64,000 bases of DNA from Variimorphobacter saccharofermentans (GTDB lineage Bacteria; Bacillota; Clostridia; Lachnospirales; Lachnospiraceae), in assembly GCF_014174405.1 (NCBI RefSeq), contig NZ_JACEGA010000001.1, positions 2,757,001-2,821,000 on the forward strand, read 5' to 3'. Shown here piece after piece: positions 7,609 through 17,578 of the stretch; within the stretch, counting starts at the first letter, position 1, and every line of letters begins with the position of its first letter. Both the position numbers and the translations under genes were made by a program. The notes under the pieces are model-generated. The model was not told where the DNA came from. It did no database searches and saw nothing but the letters and a program-made list of their open reading frames with translations.

Positions 7609-9006
7609 TCAAGCTTTCTTCGATAGCAAGCAGACCGTCTCCACATGTACCGTTCCCGGGAACATATCCACTGCACACACCTTTTCCACCTCATATCCCT
7701 TCGCCAGGAATACATCCAAATCCCGGGCTAGTGAGGTTGGCTTACAAGAGATATAAACTATCCTTTTCACTGAAAAATCAATGATCTTGTCCAGTGCTTT
7801 TGGATGTATTCCATCCCTCGGGGGATCAAGGACAATAATATCCGGCTTATCTTTCAGTGAATCAATCACCTTTAGCACATCTCCTGCAATAAACTCACAG
7901 TTGGATAATCCGTTCAAAGACGCGTTCTCTCTTGCTGCTTCCACCGCTTCCTCCACTATCTCCACACCGGTTACCTTCTTCGCTACCGGAGCCAATAGCT
8001 GGGCTATTGTTCCTGTTCCACTGTATAGATCGAAAATCGTCCGATCCTTCGTTTCGCCAACATATTCTCTTACCTTGGAGTACAACACCTCTGCTCCCAG
8101 AGAATTTGTCTGAAAGAAGGAAAAGGTGGATATCTTAAATTTTAATCCCAATAATTCTTCATAAATATAATCCCGGCCATAAAGTACTTCCATGTAATCG
8201 CTCTTTACTACATCCGCCTGGCTATCATTGTTGGTATGCAATATTCCAACTATATTTCCCTGTAAAGGAAGCTTTCGTAACTGTTCTACCAGGGGTTGGA
8301 ATATACTATCCTTATCATTATAATTCTCTCCAGACTCCCGCACTTCCTCTAATTGAGAGGTTGTGATCAGGTTAATGAGAATTTCTTGGGTTTTTACAGC
8401 CTTTCGTACTAGTAAATGTCTTAAATAACCCGTATGGGACAATTTATGATAGTAGTCCAGACCATGATCAGATGCAAACTTTAATACACAGTTTAAGATC
8501 ATATTATAATCTTTATCCACAATTGCACAGTCATCTACGGTAAGGATATCGTGAAAGCTGCCCTTCTTGTGAAGACCTAATGCTAATGGTCCTCCCTTGT
8601 ATTCATCTCCAAAGGAGAATTCCATCTTATTACGATATCCCCATTCAGTCGGGCTAGCCAATATACCTTCAAATTCATATTCCTTACAAACCGAATCGAT
8701 CAGCCGTTTTACCTGACCTTTCTTCATCTCAAGCTGATCTTCATAGGGCATGGTTTGATAACTGCATCCACCGCAATTTCCAAAATGCTTACATACCTTT
8801 TCCCTTGTTTCTAACGGAGATTTTTCAAGAACCTCTAATAATTTCCCCTCATATTTTTCAGCGCGTTTCTTATTCACCGCAAAGGAGATCTTTTGACCTG
8901 GAACTACATTTTTAACGATTACCTTATTACCTTCTATTTCTACAACTCCCTTATTGGGAAAGTCCACTCTTTGAACGATTCCTTCGTATATCTGACCTTT
9001 TTTCAT
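7609..9006 (-). CDS. rlmD: 23S rRNA (uracil-5-)-methyltransferase RlmD
   Basis: This 465-residue enzyme uses S-adenosylmethionine to methylate uracil C5 in 23S rRNA. An N-terminal TRAM domain (about residues 1-60) binds RNA. Next is an iron-sulfur cluster motif with Cys residues in CKHFGNCGGC. The methyltransferase fold has FDLYSGTGTIAQ for AdoMet binding, DPPRDGIHPKAL, and the catalytic Cys in YISCKPTSLARDL. Length and motif order are those of the RumA/TrmA family. The exact target uridine (1939 or 747) cannot be told from sequence. It stands alone, upstream of and facing away from the DUF2804 gene. Confidence 0.93.
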   Translation of the reverse strand: MKKGQIYEGIVQRVDFPNKGVVEIEGNKVIVKNVVPGQKISFAVNKKRAEKYEGKLLEVLEKSPLETREKVCKHFGNCGGCSYQTMPYEDQLEMKKGQVKRLIDSVCKEYEFEGILASPTEWGYRNKMEFSFGDEYKGGPLALGLHKKGSFHDILTVDDCAIVDKDYNMILNCVLKFASDHGLDYYHKLSHTGYLRHLLVRKAVKTQEILINLITTSQLEEVRESGENYNDKDSIFQPLVEQLRKLPLQGNIVGILHTNNDSQADVVKSDYMEVLYGRDYIYEELLGLKFKISTFSFFQTNSLGAEVLYSKVREYVGETKDRTIFDLYSGTGTIAQLLAPVAKKVTGVEIVEEAVEAARENASLNGLSNCEFIAGDVLKVIDSLKDKPDIIVLDPPRDGIHPKALDKIIDFSVKRIVYISCKPTSLARDLDVFLAKGYEVEKVCAVDMFPGTVHVETVCLLSKKA

Positions 9007-9299
9007 CTATTAACAGGATTATCCGTTACGAGCACTCAAAGAACCAACTTCATGCCTATAATAATCCTTTCCTCCTTCTTCCTATTTCCTTTATTCATTT
9101 TCTATCCAAGTACTCATTATAAGGTTAATTTGCTTGTTTGTCTATGCCTTCTGCTTATTTGCACTTTACCTTCCATTTCGGAACCTTTCGTCTCGTTCCT
9201 TAATAAATTATAGTATAAATAATTCTGCTAAGTATGGGCAAATATCCAGATTCACGCCCTTAGATTGTGGACATTAGTATGATCAGTTGGAGGTATCTT

Positions 9300-10331
9300 A
9301 TGCAGCACAGAATAAAAGTACCCTCGAGACTACTGAATAAGAAGGGAGAACTAATTCAACGCGAGTATGCCCTTACTCCTCTGCTAAAATATCGGAGAAG
9401 GGATGTTGCGCGTAAGTTAAGATTAAAAGAATGGGATTATTATTTGATATATAATGAGGAACATGCAATCGGTCTCACCATAGGAAAAAGTAACACACTT
9501 TTGTTAATCAGTGCGACCCTAATTGATTTTTCAAAGAAGCAACAGCATACGAAAAGTATACTTCGAATTGTTCCAGATCGTTATATGAGTATGCCGGAAT
9601 CTTCAGAAGAGGGAAATATCATATATCGTAACTCCGGTGTGACGCTGGCTTTTACCCATCAAGAGGGTTGCAGGCAGCTATATCTTAATATGAAAAAGTT
9701 TCATCATGATTCCGATTTAGAGGTACATTTAAAGCTCTGTCAGGAGCCCAAAGACTCCATGGTAATAGCTACTCCGTTTAAGGACAATTCGAAAGACTTT
9801 TATTATAATCGAAAGATAATTGGTATGAATGCATCTGGCAAGGTGACCTTAAGTGGAGAAAGCATATCCTTCTATCCCACTAATTCATTCGGTCTCTTGG
9901 ATTGGGGACGTGGCGTATGGCCCTATAAGACGACTTGGTATTGGGGTGCTGCTCAAGGTAATGTCTGCGGTAATGTATTCGGCTTTAATCTTGGTTATGG
10001 TTTTGGTAACACTTACGCCGCTACAGAGAATATGCTCTTCTATAACGGCGTTGCCAGTAAGCTAGCAGATATCAAGTTTCATATTCCTAAGGATGGTAAA
10101 AATCAGTATGACTATTTAAAGCCTTGGAAAGTCACATCCTTTGATCGACGCCTTGAAATGGAATTTACACCTATCCTCGACCGAAATGTGTATTGGAATG
10201 CAATTGCTTTCTCGACAAATCAGCATCAGGTATTCGGAAAATACAGCGGAAACGCTACCCTTGACGATGGCACCATTATTTATGTCAAGGATTTTCCGGG
10301 ATTTATCGAGCATGTTGAAAACCGTTGGTAG
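9300..10331 (+). CDS. DUF2804 domain-containing protein
   Basis: The start at 9300 (MQHRIKVPS) follows GGAGG with six bases between; an upstream GTG has none. The 343-residue protein matches DUF2804: a short N-terminal segment LKYRRRDVARKLRLKEWDYY, then a beta-rich body with SFGLLDWGRGVWPYKTTWYWG and GFNLGYGFGNTYAATENMLF. No signal peptide or membrane helix is present. The function of this family is unknown; its fold suggests a beta-barrel or jelly-roll. It runs convergently into the permease gene at 10334 with only two bases between them. Confidence 0.85.
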   Translation: MQHRIKVPSRLLNKKGELIQREYALTPLLKYRRRDVARKLRLKEWDYYLIYNEEHAIGLTIGKSNTLLLISATLIDFSKKQQHTKSILRIVPDRYMSMPESSEEGNIIYRNSGVTLAFTHQEGCRQLYLNMKKFHHDSDLEVHLKLCQEPKDSMVIATPFKDNSKDFYYNRKIIGMNASGKVTLSGESISFYPTNSFGLLDWGRGVWPYKTTWYWGAAQGNVCGNVFGFNLGYGFGNTYAATENMLFYNGVASKLADIKFHIPKDGKNQYDYLKPWKVTSFDRRLEMEFTPILDRNVYWNAIAFSTNQHQVFGKYSGNATLDDGTIIYVKDFPGFIEHVENRW

Positions 10332-10333
10332 TA

Positions 10334-11773
10334 TTATTCCTTGTAGTACAACACTCCGGCAGCAAATATAACGACACAAAGTGTAAGAAACAGGAGTACA
10401 TTAACTGTATTCGACATGGTTCCCCCTATAAATATAATTGTGGCACCGATAATAGCAAATACGGGACAAATAATACCTTTAAACGTACTATGAATAATCA
10501 TGTCTTTTCTCATTTTTATAACTTTAACATATAAGATAATATAGCATAAATAACTAAATATAATGGAGATTTCGCTTACATCTCCACCCTTAAGAAGGTT
10601 ATTCTTTTGAACCAGATAATGAATTAACATCCACACAGAAGAGCTAACGAAGGAAATAATACAGGACCATACGGAAAGCTGTATTCTAGGATTTACTCTT
10701 GTTATCTTATCTGCATATGGTAGCATTCTTTTACTTGCTAAGGCATATGGCATACGTAAGCTTCCTAAGATTACTCCATTTATAACTCCCAATACGGATA
10801 TCAGTACAAAGGTCAGCAAAATACTCTCTCCATACCTTCCAAACAGTAATTCACCGACCTTTTTCACCGCATCATCACCGGTGGAAAGAATATATTCTGC
10901 ACCTAGAATCCGATTAAGTCCAAGAAAATACATAAGATATACTCCTAGTACAATCATGGGGCCGACAACTAAGGCAATCGTCATATTCTTATTAGGATTT
11001 TTCACTTCGTTCGTAATACTGGTAGCAACCACCCATCCATCAAAGGAAAAGGCAATCGGTGCTAATGCGGCAAGCCATCCAAAGCCAACATCAAATTGTG
11101 ATACAAGCTGTATTCCTTCTTCTAACTCCGGAGCAGAGGCAGTCCAAAATATACTGATAATGGCGATCCCCAATAATGGAATTAGCTTAATAAAGGTTGA
11201 TAGATTTTGAAAATACCCGCCGATGAACACGGAGAATATATTAACAGAATAAAACAGGATCATATAAAATAACCCTATAGCTACCTGTGTCTCCAGATTA
11301 TTATCCATCTTAAACAGCAGGCAGGTATAAATGCCCGCCACCCAGGATATCACAGATACTAATGTAGGAAAATATACAAAATTCTGGAACCATCCAAAGC
11401 CGGAAGACATTTTTAAAGAAATAAAGTCTTCAAAATAACCTACCACTCCACCGTTTTTCTTCGTTCGAATGGAAAATTCGGTCAGTGAAAGGCTTCCGAA
11501 TATGATGCCAAAGGCTCCAATGCAAAATACTAAGATACTTAGCCAAAGATTACCGCCCGTATAGCTTAGAATATCATCACTCTTAAAAAAGATACCGGAG
11601 CCGATTACAATGCCTATAATCATAGTTGTAGCCGTAATTAATCCGTAATGCTGCAATGGTTTTCCTTCTTGATCATCAGCCGTCTGATAATTATGACTAT
11701 CGTTTCTATTATTCTGGCCCCTTTCACTCCTCCATTCCACATCTTGCTTTCTTATCTTATTATGTTTCTTCAT
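10334..11773 (-). CDS. APC superfamily amino acid permease
   Basis: I chose the ATG at 11773 (MKKHNKIRKQ), preceded by GGAGAG; an in-frame start 14 codons upstream lacks one. The hydrophilic N-terminus (about 45 residues) is followed by roughly twelve hydrophobic helices. The first contains the consensus GIVIGSGIFFKSDD, the helix-break motif of APC transporters that binds the substrate amino group. FDGWVVATSITNEVKNP fits the conserved loop after helix 6. It is a cytoplasmic-membrane secondary transporter of amino acids or related compounds; the substrate cannot be told. The gene is monocistronic. Confidence 0.88.
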   Translation of the reverse strand: MKKHNKIRKQDVEWRSERGQNNRNDSHNYQTADDQEGKPLQHYGLITATTMIIGIVIGSGIFFKSDDILSYTGGNLWLSILVFCIGAFGIIFGSLSLTEFSIRTKKNGGVVGYFEDFISLKMSSGFGWFQNFVYFPTLVSVISWVAGIYTCLLFKMDNNLETQVAIGLFYMILFYSVNIFSVFIGGYFQNLSTFIKLIPLLGIAIISIFWTASAPELEEGIQLVSQFDVGFGWLAALAPIAFSFDGWVVATSITNEVKNPNKNMTIALVVGPMIVLGVYLMYFLGLNRILGAEYILSTGDDAVKKVGELLFGRYGESILLTFVLISVLGVINGVILGSLRMPYALASKRMLPYADKITRVNPRIQLSVWSCIISFVSSSVWMLIHYLVQKNNLLKGGDVSEISIIFSYLCYIILYVKVIKMRKDMIIHSTFKGIICPVFAIIGATIIFIGGTMSNTVNVLLFLTLCVVIFAAGVLYYKE

Positions 11774-12017
11774 AGTCTCTCCATATTCCTTTACTCTCAG
11801 ATTAGTATATCCCAAAAATTCGGAAGAATTGCAACTGTTATTTACAACAACCCTATAATAATACAGGTATTTTTCCGATTTGTATAGAGGAAATATGAGA
11901 GACTATATTTTACAATATCCTGACCAACTCTACGATCCAACGTATTGGGCTGCAAAGGCTTAATATCTTAAGTAATCCCGGCATGGCTTCAATCGCAATA
12001 AAGTACCTCCCAGTTAA

Positions 12018-12842
12018 TTATGCAATTAATGCGAAATATGCGATTACAAGAACGCCCAGTACAATACGATACCATCCGAATGCTTTAAAGTCATTCTTCT
12101 TAATATATCCAATTAAGAAACGAATGGCAACGACGGATAGTAAAAAAGCAACTATCATACCAGTAAGAAGGATTGCAATTTCCATACTGCTAAAGTTGAA
12201 CCCGAACTTTACAAGCTTTAGTGCACTTGCTCCAAACATAACCGGAATGGATAAGAAGAAGGAATATTCTGCGGCTATGTACCGAGACGACCCAAGTAGG
12301 ATAGCACCCAGAATGGTTGCTCCCGAGCGTGAGGTTCCCGGAATTACGGATAAGACCTGAAATAAACCAATCATAAATGCAGTCTGATAAGTTAAATCCT
12401 GAAAACTGTTAATCTTTGCTGTTTTTCCTTTATTCCTGTTCTCCATCACTATAAAGAGGATACCATAAAGGATTAAAGTAACGGCAACCGTCTGATAATT
12501 ATAGAATATCTCATCAATTTTATCATCAAACAGCACACCAATCACACCCAGTGGAATAGCTCCAACAACAACTTTATACCAAATCTGCATCGTATCCAGC
12601 TTTTCTTGTTTTGTCTTCTTAGGCGAAAATGGGTTTAATTTATTAAAGTATAGCAAACATACTGCCAGTATTGCTCCTAATTGAATTACTACAAAGAACA
12701 TCTCTTTAAATTCCTCAGAAGCATTCAGCTTAACAAATTCATCCACCAAAATCATATGTCCGGTACTGCTAATCGGAAGCCATTCAGTTATTCCTTCCAC
12801 AATACCTAACAATATCGCCTTCAACAACTCAATAATTTGCAT
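12018..12842 (-). CDS. uppP: Undecaprenyl-diphosphatase UppP (BacA)
   Basis: UppP dephosphorylates undecaprenyl pyrophosphate to recycle the lipid carrier for peptidoglycan and other wall polymers. The start at 12842 has GGAGG at eight bases. The signature motifs [17 protein letters not shown] near the N-terminus and PGTSRSGAT in the middle hold the catalytic Glu, Ser and Arg residues. Several hydrophobic helices and the 274-residue length are typical. It begins about 100 bp after the end of the thi operon on the same strand. It may be read through from it, but no shared function is obvious. Confidence 0.95.
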   Translation of the reverse strand: MQIIELLKAILLGIVEGITEWLPISSTGHMILVDEFVKLNASEEFKEMFFVVIQLGAILAVCLLYFNKLNPFSPKKTKQEKLDTMQIWYKVVVGAIPLGVIGVLFDDKIDEIFYNYQTVAVTLILYGILFIVMENRNKGKTAKINSFQDLTYQTAFMIGLFQVLSVIPGTSRSGATILGAILLGSSRYIAAEYSFFLSIPVMFGASALKLVKFGFNFSSMEIAILLTGMIVAFLLSVVAIRFLIGYIKKNDFKAFGWYRIVLGVLVIAYFALIA

Positions 12843-12941
12843 GCTCTTACCTCCATAAATAATAATTGGGTCAATCATATCAATCATAATTCAGTTTACT
12901 AAACATTACAAGTGAAACTTCACCGCCTGCCAGATAACTTT

Positions 12942-13724
12942 TTAAGCTAAACGATAACAATGATTGAGAGGGCCACTACCCTTACCCAAGTTTAGATTTG
13001 CCTCAAGAGCACCCGTAATATAGCTTTTTGCAGCTGCTACACCATCTCTAATACACCTGCCTGCAGCAAGATTACATGCTATGGCGGTGGAAAGGGTACA
13101 CCCAGTACCGTGGGTATTAGGATTACTCACCTTATATTGCTGGTACCAGTGACAAGCTCCCTCTTCATAAAGTAAATCATCACTGCACTCTTCCAGGTGT
13201 CCTCCTTTTATCAGTATACTTCCTGAATAGTGTCGTGCTATTACTTCTGCAGCCTTTTGCATCTCTTCCTTTGTTCTGATCGGGAAACCGCAGAGGCACT
13301 CTGCCTCCGGTATATTGGGTGTAATTACTGTAGCCAAAGGTATCAACTTCGTAATCAACGCATCAATGGCATTATCCTGAAGAAGCTTGCTTCCACTTGT
13401 TGATATCATGACCGGATCCAGTACTATATTCTTTAACTCATATTGCTTCAGTTTGTCTTCAACAATATCGATGATATCTTTGTTAGCCAGCATACCAATC
13501 TTAACAGCATCCGGATAGATATCAGAGCATACCATATCCATCTGTTTCTCTATAAATTCCGGTGTCACTTCCATTACGCCACTGACACCAGTTGTATTCT
13601 GAGCAGTTAAAGCAGTGATTACACTCATGGCATACATATTGTGTACGGTTATCGTTTTAATATCTGCCTGTATTCCAGCTCCTCCACTACAATCCGAGCC
13701 TGCTATTGTAAGAACCTTTTTCAT
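12942..13724 (-). CDS. thiD: HMP / HMP-phosphate kinase ThiD
   Basis: ThiD phosphorylates 4-amino-5-hydroxymethyl-2-methylpyrimidine (HMP) and its monophosphate to give HMP-diphosphate for thiamine phosphate synthesis. The N-terminal GSDCSGGAGIQADIKT binds the pyrimidine, and NTHGTGCTLSTAIA near residue 210 is the ribokinase-family anion hole and catalytic motif. The length of 260 residues fits. It is the last gene of the TPP-riboswitch operon, 120 bp after thiE. A start at 13724 has AGGT upstream. Confidence 0.95.
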   Translation of the reverse strand: MKKVLTIAGSDCSGGAGIQADIKTITVHNMYAMSVITALTAQNTTGVSGVMEVTPEFIEKQMDMVCSDIYPDAVKIGMLANKDIIDIVEDKLKQYELKNIVLDPVMISTSGSKLLQDNAIDALITKLIPLATVITPNIPEAECLCGFPIRTKEEMQKAAEVIARHYSGSILIKGGHLEECSDDLLYEEGACHWYQQYKVSNPNTHGTGCTLSTAIACNLAAGRCIRDGVAAAKSYITGALEANLNLGKGSGPLNHCYRLA

Positions 13725-13844
13725 AATGATACCTATATTCTTACTCCATCATGGAGTAGATTATTTATCCTTTCATTATATTTTCACCTTATGCAGATCT
13801 TATTTTCTCTATACGTAAAATCTATTTATATCAATTCTAAGTTC

Positions 13845-14486
13845 CTATCCATGAAAATGTTCCTTCGCTTTTACGACCATCCTCTTGGTAGCATCACCAA
13901 TGTTCTGTGCTGAGAAAATGGCGGATATCACTGCTACCCCGGCAACCCCGGTTCCATGAAGCTTCTCCATATTCTCCAATGTAATCCCGCCGATTGCCAC
14001 TACCGGGATTGTTACCGCATGGCATATCTCTGTTAATATTTCCATTCCTATATTTTCTGCATCCTTCTTGGTATTCGTTCCAAAGACAGCGCCTACTCCG
14101 ATATAATCCGCACCACCGGCTTCGGCATCCATGGCTTCCATGACTGTATGAGCAGATATCCCGATAATCTTATCATATCCAAGTCTTTTTCTTGCCAGAA
14201 TAATATCCCCATCCTGCTGTCCAAGATGTACTCCATCTGCATCTGATGCGACTGCTACATCAATATTGTCATTGATAATTAGTGGAACCTGATACCGTCT
14301 TGTTATTTCTTTCATATCCAATGCTTCCTTCACAAACGATTCATATGCCATATCCTTTTCCCTGAGCTGCACCATAGTTGCACCGGATCTTAAGGCTTCC
14401 TCCACCTGGTCTGACAATTGATTGCTCCCTAGCCAGCTTCGGTCCGTAACAATATAAACCAGTAAATCCTCTCTCCTCAACCTCAT
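13845..14486 (-). CDS. thiE: Thiamine phosphate synthase ThiE
   Basis: ThiE joins HMP-diphosphate to thiazole phosphate to make thiamine phosphate. The TIM-barrel sequence shows GATMVQLREKDM, where Gln and Arg bind the substrates, and DGVHLGQQDG and GADYIGVGAVFGTNTKKDAE at the phosphate-binding loops. The protein is 213 residues, normal for the family. GAAAGGAG precedes the ATG. It lies between thiM and thiD, so pyrimidine and thiazole arms meet in one operon. Confidence 0.95.
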   Translation of the reverse strand: MRLRREDLLVYIVTDRSWLGSNQLSDQVEEALRSGATMVQLREKDMAYESFVKEALDMKEITRRYQVPLIINDNIDVAVASDADGVHLGQQDGDIILARKRLGYDKIIGISAHTVMEAMDAEAGGADYIGVGAVFGTNTKKDAENIGMEILTEICHAVTIPVVAIGGITLENMEKLHGTGVAGVAVISAIFSAQNIGDATKRMVVKAKEHFHG

Positions 14487-14543
14487 AATGTTACTCCTTT
14501 CCTACTGTCTCGTTACCAGTATCCTGACTCTTCTATCAGAAGA

Positions 14544-15365
14544 CTATCTCATCTCCAGCTTCGCGCCTTTTTCAATCAATGAGTCATCCATTTTACTGAT
14601 AAAGTCAATGATATACTGACGATAGGAGGCAGTCCCCTCATTTCTTTCCATGATCTTTTCATAGGCATATTCACCTGCCATTCCCATTGCACATACCGCG
14701 GATATACAAGCTTCATATAGCTTGTCAGGATTTGCTCCGCAGAAGGAACCTATCATGGATGTTAGCATACATCCGGTTCCGGTCACACGGCTCATCATCG
14801 GATGCCCATTACGAATGAGACATACCTTATCATGATCCGCAATCAAATCAATTCTACCGGTAATCACAATCACGGCTCCTGTCCTCTTTGAAGTCCATTT
14901 TGCTAACTCAATTGCTTCATCCACTGTAACATCTGTGATTTGCTCTTTTAATGAAGCATCAACTCCCCTGGTATTACCGTTTCCGGTAATTGCTCTTATC
15001 TCCGAGCTGTTGCCTCTAATAACACTGAAATACACTTCTTTCATCAGATTCATAATTGTGTCTGATCGAAGCCGGGTGGCACCAACACCGACAGGGTCAA
15101 GAATAACCGGAAGCTCCAATTCATTTGCTTTCCTGCCTGCTACAAACATTGCTTTAACCGTACGCTCATTTAATGTTCCTGTATTAATTACAAGAGCGTT
15201 ACTCATGGCGGTTACCTCTTCCACTTCAAGAATATCATCTGCCATAATGGGTGAACCTCCGCAGGCAAGGGTTATATTAGCACAGTCGTTGGCTGTCACG
15301 TAGTTTGTTATATTATGTACTAGTGGAACTAGCTTTTGAGTATTACGATGTATCTCCTGTAACAT
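14544..15365 (-). CDS. thiM: Hydroxyethylthiazole kinase ThiM
   Basis: ThiM phosphorylates the thiazole alcohol 5-(2-hydroxyethyl)-4-methylthiazole, a salvage step. The N-terminus has PLVHNITNYVTANDCANITL followed by GGSPIMADD, the substrate-binding pattern. VTGTGCMLTSMIGSF near residue 195 holds the catalytic Cys and anion hole of the ribokinase-like fold. The length is 273 residues. The gene lies 19 bp downstream of thiC and 57 bp before thiE. With ThiW it indicates dependence on external thiazole. Confidence 0.95.
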   Translation of the reverse strand: MLQEIHRNTQKLVPLVHNITNYVTANDCANITLACGGSPIMADDILEVEEVTAMSNALVINTGTLNERTVKAMFVAGRKANELELPVILDPVGVGATRLRSDTIMNLMKEVYFSVIRGNSSEIRAITGNGNTRGVDASLKEQITDVTVDEAIELAKWTSKRTGAVIVITGRIDLIADHDKVCLIRNGHPMMSRVTGTGCMLTSMIGSFCGANPDKLYEACISAVCAMGMAGEYAYEKIMERNEGTASYRQYIIDFISKMDDSLIEKGAKLEMR

Positions 15366-15384
15366 AATTACGATTCCCCTCTTT

Positions 15385-16695
15385 CTATTTTTCCCCCAGC
15401 AGCTCTACTTTTTCTCCGTTTAGGATTCGATTGGTGGTTCTCATGGCACACATCTTACCACACATGGAACAGCTATGACGATCCGAAGGCGGAGCACTTT
15501 CAAAATACTCTCTTGCTTTTTTTCCATCCAGAGCTAATGAGAACATCTCCTCCCAATCAATCCGTCTTCTGGCATCGCTCATTTTATTATCGATTTCCCT
15601 TGCTCCGGGTATTCCATTTGCGATATCCGCTGCATGTGCTGCTATTTTTGATGCAATAATTCCTTCCTTAACATCGGCCAGATCGGGCAGACGAAGATGT
15701 TCTGCCGGTGTGACATAGCATAGAAAATCAGCTCCGTTTGCAGCAGCAATTGCTCCTCCAATAGCAGAGGTAATGTGGTCATAACCAGGTGCGATATCTG
15801 TAACCAGCGGTCCAAGGACATAGAACGGAGCACCGTGGCAAATCCTCTTTTGCAATGTCATATTGGCTGCGATTTCATTCATCGCCATATGCCCGGGCCC
15901 CTCCACCATAACTTGCACATTCTTATCCCATGCTCGTGTAGTTAGTTGCCCCAGTTCAACCAGCTCTGCAATCTGCCCGGGATCCGTACTATCATGAATA
16001 CTACCGGGTCTTAATGCATCTCCTAAGCTGATTGTTACATCATATTCATATAAAATATCGAGTACCTCATCATAATATTCATAGAAGGGATTTTCATTTC
16101 CCGTCATCTTCATCCATGCAAATATCAACGAACCGCCTCTGGATACAATGTTGGTCAATCGTTTTGAATTGGTGAAGCATTCCACGGCCCTTTTATTGAT
16201 ACCGGCATGAATCGTCATAAAATCGACACCCTGCCTTGCATGAGCTTCAATTACTCTGAGGAAATCCTTTGCTGTAATATCAAGCAAATCCTTCTCCAAA
16301 TATCCAATTGCATCATACATCGGAACCGTCCCCACCATCGCCGGAGAAGACTGAAGCAATAGCTGACGAAAGGTATTCGTCTTTCCATAATTACTCAGAT
16401 CCATAATGGAATGAGCGCCTAAATCAATGGACAGCTTTACTTTTTCCAACTCATTATCATAATCCGCACAATCCCCTGATACTCCTAAGTTAACATTAAT
16501 CTTTGTCGTAAGCCCTTCTCCAATTCCCTCAGGACTTAAGCTTGTATGTAATGGATTTGCCGGAATTACAATATGACCAGCTGCAATCTTATCCATGAGC
16601 TTCTGAGCTTCGATTCCTTCCTTATTTGCAACAATCTGCATTTCTTTTGTAATCGTTCCTTTTCTGGCTGCCTCCAACTGAGTTCTATAATTCAT
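15385..16695 (-). CDS. thiC: Phosphomethylpyrimidine synthase ThiC
   Basis: ThiC is a radical S-adenosylmethionine enzyme that converts aminoimidazole ribotide to HMP phosphate. Residues 1-400 form the barrel, with conserved [11 protein letters not shown] and [18 protein letters not shown]. The C-terminal [12 protein letters not shown] supplies the three Cys ligands of the 4Fe-4S cluster in a CxxCx4C-type arrangement. At about 436 residues it is the short clostridial form without the extra N-terminal domain of E. coli ThiC. GAAAGGATGG precedes the ATG at 16695; an ATG three codons earlier is nearly as good. Confidence 0.96.
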   Translation of the reverse strand: MNYRTQLEAARKGTITKEMQIVANKEGIEAQKLMDKIAAGHIVIPANPLHTSLSPEGIGEGLTTKINVNLGVSGDCADYDNELEKVKLSIDLGAHSIMDLSNYGKTNTFRQLLLQSSPAMVGTVPMYDAIGYLEKDLLDITAKDFLRVIEAHARQGVDFMTIHAGINKRAVECFTNSKRLTNIVSRGGSLIFAWMKMTGNENPFYEYYDEVLDILYEYDVTISLGDALRPGSIHDSTDPGQIAELVELGQLTTRAWDKNVQVMVEGPGHMAMNEIAANMTLQKRICHGAPFYVLGPLVTDIAPGYDHITSAIGGAIAAANGADFLCYVTPAEHLRLPDLADVKEGIIASKIAAHAADIANGIPGAREIDNKMSDARRRIDWEEMFSLALDGKKAREYFESAPPSDRHSCSMCGKMCAMRTTNRILNGEKVELLGEK

Positions 16696-16780
16696 GATTA
16701 CCATCCTTTCTCAAATATGCCCTATCACTGTAGGAATCATTTTATATAAATCAATTCTTAGTAAAACATACTCCTCCGGT

Positions 16781-17281
16781 TTAATCTGTAACATCTTTTT
16801 GCATCTTATGTAATAAGCCGGATTTACACAGTGATAACAATAGAGCATATGCAATGACCGCTCCTGTAACAGAGCTTAAACTGAATGGAATAATGAAACC
16901 ATAGAAGGCTACTGTGCTGGACAAGAAGAGAGCAGCCACCGGATATGCAATAAGGGCTCCAATGATACCGGTTCCGATCACTTCTCCGAGGACAGCACTT
17001 CCCATTTTTTTCGTATAACGATAGCACAGACCACATAATAATGCTCCACACATACTTCCTGGGAATGCTAATAAGCTTCCGGTTCCCAGGAAATTACGTA
17101 GCAGCGATGTTACAAACGCCATTCCTACTGCATAGAACGGCCCTAATAACATTCCACCCAATACGTTAATAAAGTGCTGTACCGGAAATACCTTTGCTAC
17201 TCCAATCGGAATAGAAAATGTGGAGCAGGTCACTCCCACTGCAACAAAAACACCTGCTAATGATAACTTTTTTACTGACAT
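16781..17281 (-). CDS. thiW: ECF transporter substrate-binding subunit ThiW
   Basis: ThiW is a predicted S-component of an energy-coupling-factor transporter that brings thiazole precursors into the cell. The 166-residue protein has five to six hydrophobic segments. LSLAGVFVAVGVTCS starts the N-terminal helix, and FPVQHFINVLGGMLLGPFYA is the conserved motif. It is the first gene after the riboswitch-terminator, which fits Rodionov-type predictions of a thiazole-specific TPP-regulated transporter. The ATPase and T-component must come from a shared module elsewhere. AGGAGAGG precedes the ATG. Confidence 0.9.
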   Translation of the reverse strand: MSVKKLSLAGVFVAVGVTCSTFSIPIGVAKVFPVQHFINVLGGMLLGPFYAVGMAFVTSLLRNFLGTGSLLAFPGSMCGALLCGLCYRYTKKMGSAVLGEVIGTGIIGALIAYPVAALFLSSTVAFYGFIIPFSLSSVTGAVIAYALLLSLCKSGLLHKMQKDVTD

Positions 17282-17371
17282 AACTTATCCTCTCCTTTTA
17301 TTAGTCGGTCCCTTGATGCTTTATAAGAGGATTTATATTGCATAGAAAGTTCGAAGACATATCCTATACAA

Positions 17372-17404
17372 TATAAAACGGGATGCACCACACCGGTACA
17401 TCCC
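17372..17404 (-). terminator. Riboswitch-controlled intrinsic terminator
   Basis: On the minus strand a stem of GGGATGtACC paired with GGTGCATCCC encloses a short loop and is followed by GTTTTATATT. It begins just after the TPP aptamer and ends about 90 bp before thiW. Its position suggests transcription attenuation rather than translation control. Confidence 0.88.
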
Positions 17405-17426
17405 ATAAACTAAGATCATTCATGTA

Positions 17427-17501
17427 TTCCCTACGTTGGCATTATCCAAATCAGGTACGGTCGAAACTATTGTTTCCTCTCAGCCTGCACACAAGCTCCC
17501 G
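17427..17501 (-). promoter_or_regulatory. TPP riboswitch (THI element) aptamer
   Basis: The minus strand reads GGGAGC, then GGCTGAGAGGAAAC, then GACCGTACCTGAT, GGATAATGCC and ACGTAGGGAA, in the order of the conserved thiamine pyrophosphate aptamer. It lies upstream of thiW, between the promoter and an intrinsic terminator. When TPP is bound the terminator should form and shut the operon off. This is a recognised family with a near-complete match. Confidence 0.96.
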
Positions 17502-17520
17502 ACAATATTTATTTTTTCCC

Positions 17521-17549
17521 ATTATATATTTCATTGAATATAATGTCAA
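17521..17549 (-). promoter_or_regulatory. Consensus sigma-A promoter of the thi operon
   Basis: The minus strand has a perfect TTGACA, a 17-bp spacer and a perfect TATAAT. The aptamer starts about 20 bp downstream of the -10 box, as expected for a riboswitch leader. Confidence 0.85.
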
Positions 17550-17578
17550 TTACTTTACTTACGATATTCCCTATCTTG

